Assembly (NCBI GenBank): GCA_025937835.1
Contig: JAICQO010000004.1
Coordinates: forward strand, 1-64,000
Source: Polyangiaceae bacterium
Lineage (GTDB): Bacteria > Myxococcota_A > Polyangia > Polyangiales > Polyangiaceae
Length of the DNA stretch: 64,000 bases
Direction: 5' to 3'
Below, piece by piece: positions 60,033 through 64,000 of the stretch. Made by a program: the position numbers and the translations under genes. Numbering within the stretch: position 1 is the stretch's first letter; each line of letters begins with the position of its first letter. Below the pieces are notes generated by a model that saw only the letters and a program-made list of their open reading frames with translations, was not told the origin of the DNA and searched no databases.

Positions 60033-61652
60033 GTGAAAAACGTCGGCGCCTGGCTCGGGGTCCTGTGCTTTTTTTCGATCGTCGCGGGCAGTGCGTGCAG
60101 CGACGACGACGGTTCGAGCGACGGAACCGGCGGCACGAACGGCGAAGGCGGCAGCAGTGACAGCGGCGGCTCGCCCCAGGGCGGCGCTGCGGGGAACCCC
60201 GGCTCGGGCGACCAAGGCGGTAGCTCCGGGTGCGTGGTCGATTTCCCCTGCGAAGAGCGCGAGGCGGAGTGCGTCGGTGGAAGCGCCATTCAACATCTCC
60301 GCACCGTGAGCTGCAGGGAGTCGTGCCCGCCCGGCCCGTGCAGCGGCGGCTCCTGCGAGCCCGAGGGGGAACCGCAGGATTGTCCCGAGGGCACCGCGTG
60401 CCGCGACGTCCGCGTCTCACTCTACGGTTACACCGCGGTCTGCGACGACGGCAGCGGGGGCAGCGGGGGCAATCAGGACTACGAGCCTTGCGGCAACGGC
60501 CAGCGCGAGTCCGGTGAGTCGTGCGACGACGGCAACCGCCTGGCGGGTGACGGCTGCGGGCCGAGTTGCCGGATCGAGCCCGGTTGGGTCTGCGAGCCCG
60601 ATCACCCGTGCCAGTCCCTGCTGGTCGACGAGCCGTGCGAAGACGCGTGCTGGGGCGAGGACGCTTGCCTCGAGAACGCCTCTCACCTCACCTGTGTCTG
60701 CGACGCCGTGCGTCCCGAGGACTGCGCAGACATCCGCTTCCGAAGCCTGTCGCGGCTCGACGGCAACACCGGCTGCAACGCCGCTGCGATCAGCGGCGAC
60801 GGCACCGTCGTCGTGGGTGGCTGCAGCTTGCAGGCTCCGAACTTCGGCGTGTTCGAGGACACGGCAGCCGTCTGGAGCCTCGGTGGAGGCGTACGAGAGT
60901 TCGAAGATCCCGTGGCCACGCAGCTGACCGCCCTCAGCACCGACGGCTCGGTGATCGCCGGCGTGGACGCCGAGGGCATCGGTTACCGCTGGGTCGACGG
61001 TGAACCCGAGCTCATCGCCGCGGATTTCATGCCCTGGGGCATCAGCGCCGACGGCGGCATCGTGGTCGGCTCCGAGGGAGGCCAGCCGGCGGTGTGGAGC
61101 GAGGGCGAGCTTGGCTATTTCGCCGGCCCCGACGGCGAGACGGAAGGCGCGGTGCAAGCCGTGAACCTCGCAGGTGACACCTTCGTGGGGTACGTCCGTT
61201 TCGATGGCAGCTTTCGCGCCGTGCGCTGGGACGCCGCGGGCTTCGCCGAAGCGCTGCCGGTCCCCGCGGATGCCAGCGAATCCGAAGCCGTGGCCATCAA
61301 CGACGACGGCTCGGTGATCGTCGGCACGATCTGGCACGATGACGAGACCACCGCGATCCGTTGGAGCGGCGACGACTACGAGCTCCTCGTCGCGCCGCCG
61401 CCGAGCGGCGCCTGGGCGCTCAGCGCCGACGGCAGTGTGATCGTGGGCGGAGCCGCAGCCGGACCCTGGCTCTGGCACGCCGACGGCTCCGGCGAGAGCC
61501 TGATCGAGCTAGGCGGAGTCGACCCTGCGTATTGGGCAATGAGCGCTTCTGCCATTTCCGCCGACGGCAAGACCGTCGGCGGCACGGCCCAGTACATCGC
61601 CGACGACCGCATCAATCACGGGACCCGCGCCTTCGTTCTGTATCTACCGTGA
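60033..61652 (+). CDS. Lipoprotein with DUF4215-like cysteine repeat and HAF-like beta-repeats
   Basis: 539 residues, GTG with GAGGGG six bases upstream. Lipoprotein signal peptide ending 'IVAGSAC'. A Gly/Ser linker (about 25-70) leads to a Cys-rich zone with 'CGNGQRESGESCDDGNRLAGDGC', the DUF4215/myxococcus cysteine repeat. From about residue 245 the chain has recurring 'ISGDGTVVVGG', 'LSTDGSVIAGV', 'ISADGGIVVGS', 'INDDGSVIVGT', 'LSADGSVIVGG', 'ISADGKTVGGT' units, spaced about 40-50 residues, like HAF-type extracellular repeats that would form a beta-propeller or solenoid. Probably outer-membrane surface protein; ligand unknown. Confidence 0.8.
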   Translation: MKNVGAWLGVLCFFSIVAGSACSDDDGSSDGTGGTNGEGGSSDSGGSPQGGAAGNPGSGDQGGSSGCVVDFPCEEREAECVGGSAIQHLRTVSCRESCPPGPCSGGSCEPEGEPQDCPEGTACRDVRVSLYGYTAVCDDGSGGSGGNQDYEPCGNGQRESGESCDDGNRLAGDGCGPSCRIEPGWVCEPDHPCQSLLVDEPCEDACWGEDACLENASHLTCVCDAVRPEDCADIRFRSLSRLDGNTGCNAAAISGDGTVVVGGCSLQAPNFGVFEDTAAVWSLGGGVREFEDPVATQLTALSTDGSVIAGVDAEGIGYRWVDGEPELIAADFMPWGISADGGIVVGSEGGQPAVWSEGELGYFAGPDGETEGAVQAVNLAGDTFVGYVRFDGSFRAVRWDAAGFAEALPVPADASESEAVAINDDGSVIVGTIWHDDETTAIRWSGDDYELLVAPPPSGAWALSADGSVIVGGAAAGPWLWHADGSGESLIELGGVDPAYWAMSASAISADGKTVGGTAQYIADDRINHGTRAFVLYLP

Positions 61653-61764
61653 GCGTTCCGCGCCCGCGTGGGCAGGAGGACGTTCGTCTCGAAGCGCTGG
61701 GCCCGAGCGACGCTCTACGGCGCGGAGCCAATGCGTCACCTCGACAGCGAGCGCTGAGCGGTCT

Positions 61765-62511
61765 ATGAGCCGGGTGGTGTTGGGTCCCGACATCACCTGC
61801 GACGCGTTGCTGGGCGGCGCGGTGGAGCTGCTGCAGCCGCGAGAGGGTTACCGCGTCAACGTCGACTCGATCCTGCTCGCGGCCTTCGCCAGCGGGCGGC
61901 GCGTCGCGCTCGCGGTGGACCTCGGCTCCGGCGTGGGAGCCCTCGCGCTCCTCGCGCACCATCGCGGGCTCGCGCGGGAGCTCGCGCTCGTCGAACGCGA
62001 GGCAGCGCTCGCCGAGCTCGCGCGCCAGAACCTCGATCGCGCGGCTCTATCGGGCCGCGTGTTCGTGCGCGATCTGGACGCTCAGGGCCTGCCGCTCGAG
62101 CTCCGCGGAAAGGCCGGCCTCGTCCTCAGCAATCCGCCGTTCTTCAACGACTCCGAGCACCGCGCGCCGCGGTCGGCCGCGCGCAAGGCGGCGCGGCTCG
62201 GGGGCGTGGCGCCGGTCCTCCGCGCCGCGAGCCTCGCGCTGTCCGGGGACAAGGCGCGCGCCGCGTTCGTCTACCCCGCGCGGGGCCTCGAGGCGTTGCT
62301 GACGGCCGCGCGCGCAGCGAGCCTCACCGCCAAGCGTCTGCGCTTCGTGCACGCCTACGAAAGCGAGCCCGCGCGGCTCGCGCTGGTGGAGCTCCGCCGA
62401 GCCAAGCCCGGCGGGCTACTCGTAGAACCGCCGCTCGTCGAGTGGGAGCGCCCGGGTCGGCGAACCGCCGAGCTCTTGCGGCTCACGGCCGGAGCAAGCG
62501 GTCGAAGCTGA
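61765..62511 (+). CDS. tRNA1(Val) (adenine(37)-N6)-methyltransferase-like protein
   Basis: 248 residues. 'LLQPREGYRVNVDSILLAAFAS' is the YfiC/TrmN6 opening, 'AVDLGSGVGALALLAHH' the SAM loop, and 'LVLSNPPFFNDSEHRAPRSAARKAARLGG' holds the NPPF motif of N6-adenine methyltransferases, with the usual 'P.FF......rs.ArHe' pattern. The 'ILLAAFAS' segment fits family order. The gene overlaps the convergent RNA methyltransferase by 29 bp. Exact RNA target by homology only. Confidence 0.86.
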   Translation: MSRVVLGPDITCDALLGGAVELLQPREGYRVNVDSILLAAFASGRRVALAVDLGSGVGALALLAHHRGLARELALVEREAALAELARQNLDRAALSGRVFVRDLDAQGLPLELRGKAGLVLSNPPFFNDSEHRAPRSAARKAARLGGVAPVLRAASLALSGDKARAAFVYPARGLEALLTAARAASLTAKRLRFVHAYESEPARLALVELRRAKPGGLLVEPPLVEWERPGRRTAELLRLTAGASGRS

Positions 62512-63031
62512 TGGCCGCGGCGGCGCGCACGCTCAGGTGATTGTAGCCGTCGGGCCGCGGCGAGCGGATGGCTTCGAGCCGGTGCGTCGCGCGTTCGTAG
62601 ACGCTGTCGGCGAGGCCCCAACCGGTGCCGAACACGAGCAAAACCGGTGGCCCGGGCTGCAAGAGCCGGCTACGAGCCGCGGAGTATTCGAGCAGCTCGC
62701 CGCGCTCGGCGGCGCTCGTGGTCCAGACCTCCGGCTCCCCGAGGGCGCGGATCGCGTCCTCGAGATCGGGCACGATCGTGAGCAACTCGAGGGCCGGTGA
62801 GCGATCCGGGATCCGGCGAGCGCCGGAGCCGCCGACCCAGTGCGCGCGGACGCGCTCGGCGAGCTCGCGCTGCGCGGCGATCGGGTGGATCACGAAGTAG
62901 TCGCTGAGCCCGTAGCTGTGAGCGCTGCGGGCGATGTCGTGCAGATCCAGGTTGGTGATCGCCGTGGTGACCACGCTCTTCTGCCGATCGAGCACCGGGT
63001 AGTGCACGAGAGCGACCGCGACTCGCCTCAT
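62483..63031 (-). CDS. Putative SAM-dependent RNA methyltransferase (Methyltrn_RNA_4-like)
   Basis: 182 residues from the ATG at 63031, which overlaps the trmD stop by 4 bp; the ORF-track start lies within trmD. 'VAVALVHYPVLDRQKSVVTTAITNLDLHDIARSAHSYGLSDYFVIHPI' and 'LVFGTGWGLADSVYE', plus 'NHLSVRAAAAISFDRLL', fit the SPOUT-type family (PF09936) that sits beside or is fused to TrmD in many bacteria. The C-terminal part should form the trefoil knot. Target unknown, presumably tRNA or rRNA. Confidence 0.86.
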   Translation of the reverse strand: MRRVAVALVHYPVLDRQKSVVTTAITNLDLHDIARSAHSYGLSDYFVIHPIAAQRELAERVRAHWVGGSGARRIPDRSPALELLTIVPDLEDAIRALGEPEVWTTSAAERGELLEYSAARSRLLQPGPPVLLVFGTGWGLADSVYERATHRLEAIRSPRPDGYNHLSVRAAAAISFDRLLRP

Positions 63032-63738
63032 TCTTCGTCGAGCTCCGGCCCCGAGAGCAGATCGGGGCGCCGTTCGCGCGTGCGCTCTAGGGACATCTGC
63101 CGTCGCCAGGCGGCGACCTTGCCGTGATCGCCCGAGGTCAGGATCGCCGGCACGCCGTGGCCGCGAAACTCCGCGGGGCGCGTGTATTGCGGGTACTCGA
63201 GCAGACCCGAGCAGGCGTCGCTGAACGACTCTTCGCCGATCGAGTCTTGGTTGCCGAGCACCCCCGGCGAGAGCCGGATCACCGCCTCGATCACGCACAT
63301 GGCCGGCAGCTCCCCGCCGGTCAGCACGAAGTCGCCGACCGAGATCTCCTGGTCCATGTACAGCCGCACCCGCTCGTCGAAGCCCTCGTAGCGGCCGCAC
63401 ACGATCACGAACGTCGACGCCTCGCCGAGCGACCGCGCCAGCTTCTGATCGAAGCGCGCGCCCTGGGGCGTCATCAAAATCCGCCGGTCGGCGCGCTCCA
63501 CGCCGAGCTTCTTCTCCGCGGCCTCGACAGCGTTCACGATGCAATCCGGGCGCATCACCATGCCGGAGCCGCCGCCGTACGGGGTGTCATCGACCGCGAG
63601 GTGCTTTCCGAGCCCGTGCTGCCGCAAGTTCTCGAACGTGACCTCGAGCTTCCCCGACTCGACGGCGCGGCCGACCAGGCTGGCGCGCAAGAAGCCCTCG
63701 AAGAGCTCGGGAAACAACGTGACGACCGCGACGCGCAT
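63028..63738 (-). CDS. trmD: tRNA (guanine(37)-N1)-methyltransferase
   Basis: 236 residues. I use the ATG at 63738; a TTG two codons upstream overlaps the rimM stop. TrmD methylates G37 next to the anticodon. 'VAVVTLFPELFEGFLRASLVGRA', 'DDTPYGGGSGMVMRPD', 'VIVCGRYEGFDERVRLYMDQEISVGDFVLTGGELPAMCVIEAV' and 'YTRPAEFRGHGVPAILTSGDHGKVAAWRR' are all canonical, including the knot that binds SAM. Confidence 0.97.
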   Translation of the reverse strand: MRVAVVTLFPELFEGFLRASLVGRAVESGKLEVTFENLRQHGLGKHLAVDDTPYGGGSGMVMRPDCIVNAVEAAEKKLGVERADRRILMTPQGARFDQKLARSLGEASTFVIVCGRYEGFDERVRLYMDQEISVGDFVLTGGELPAMCVIEAVIRLSPGVLGNQDSIGEESFSDACSGLLEYPQYTRPAEFRGHGVPAILTSGDHGKVAAWRRQMSLERTRERRPDLLSGPELDEE

Positions 63739-63740
63739 GC

Positions 63741-64000
63741 TCAAGCCAGGATCGCGTCCTCGGTCGCGAGCACGATCCGCGTCGCGTCGATCGACTCGAG
63801 GTACTCGGGCCGCAACACGACCTCGACGCAGCTGCCGTCCGGGCGCTCGACGATCAGCGAATCTACCGTCGGGTTGACCACGACCTCGACCGCGCGACCG
63901 AGCAGGCCCGACGGCGTCTCGACCGACGCGCCGATCAGGTCGACCAGGTACGGGCCGCTCTGTTCCGGTCCGCCCTGTGCGCGTTGGGCTTCGAGCGCGG
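63741..64000 (-). CDS. rimM: Ribosome maturation factor RimM, partial at right edge
   Basis: Not in the ORF track because its start lies beyond the window. Reading the minus strand back from the TGA at 63741-63743 gives a C-terminus '...VEVVLRPEYLESIDATRIV' then 'LATEDAILA', matching the PRC-barrel end of RimM ('ViP.v......vDl....i.vd'). It precedes trmD in the conserved rpsP-rimM-trmD order, with stop and start codons nearly overlapping. RimM assists 30S assembly. Confidence 0.85.
   Translation of the reverse strand, partial: ALEAQRAQGGPEQSGPYLVDLIGASVETPSGLLGRAVEVVVNPTVDSLIVERPDGSCVEVVLRPEYLESIDATRIVLATEDAILA

Overview
The window is very GC-rich DNA with tightly packed genes, many 4-bp ATGA/GTGA overlaps and frequent GTG/TTG starts. 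Several traits point to a myxobacterium-like Deltaproteobacterium (Myxococcota, probably the Polyangia side): three Hanks-type Ser/Thr kinases, one with a C-terminal DUF4388-like region; surface lipoproteins with Gly-Gly-rich linkers; a 'CGNG..ESCDDGN..GDGC' cysteine repeat; and a large surface-polysaccharide cluster. This assignment is inferred from gene content; no rRNA or other taxonomic marker was compared.

Region 1 (about 1-28.4 kb) is a Wzx/Wzy-type polysaccharide locus. Sugar-nucleotide genes predict a UDP-uronic acid epimerase (cut by the left edge), UDP-xylose synthase, GDP-mannose dehydratase plus GDP-fucose synthase, a WbpE/DegT-like aminotransferase and a WbpA-like UDP-HexNAc 6-dehydrogenase. 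Assembly genes follow: a WecA/MraY-family initiating transferase with an unusual C-terminal extension, a Wzz-Wzc tyrosine autokinase, a membrane sulfatase-fold protein, two GT4 glycosyltransferases, a PssD/PssE (Alg14/Alg13-like) pair, three methyltransferase-fold proteins, a WcaF-like acetyltransferase, two Wzy/WaaL-like proteins (one fused to a helical-repeat tail) and a Wzx flippase. A secreted protein with two SdrD/Cna-B-like domains and a Gly-rich lipoprotein lie inside the locus. No Wza-type outer-membrane exporter is seen.

Region 2 (28.4-53.8 kb) is core metabolism and translation mixed with signalling: polysaccharide deacetylase, tsf, rpsB, Ser/Thr kinase, gatC-gatA-GNAT, a degenerate hybrid histidine kinase, a second kinase, an SDR/PlsC pair with truB just downstream, a CorC-like protein, trpG-trpD-trpC, xerC, N-formylglutamate amidohydrolase, rpmB, an unusual GGT-like/DUF72-like pair, and a LysR regulator divergent from the next operon.

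Region 3 (53.9-64 kb) holds a three-subunit succinate dehydrogenase/fumarate reductase operon whose membrane subunit carries a Cys/His motif compatible with a Rieske-like centre, a probable pseudokinase, an LpxL-like acyltransferase, a repeat lipoprotein, a TrmN6-like methyltransferase and a rimM-trmD-RNA methyltransferase operon running off the right edge.

I saw no tRNA, rRNA, CRISPR array, transposase or integron. The strongest leads for something new are enzyme-like genes with altered catalytic residues (histidine kinase His to Gln, kinase Lys to Arg, SDR Tyr to Phe, a GGT-like protein without its catalytic Thr block) and the SdhC Cys/His motif.
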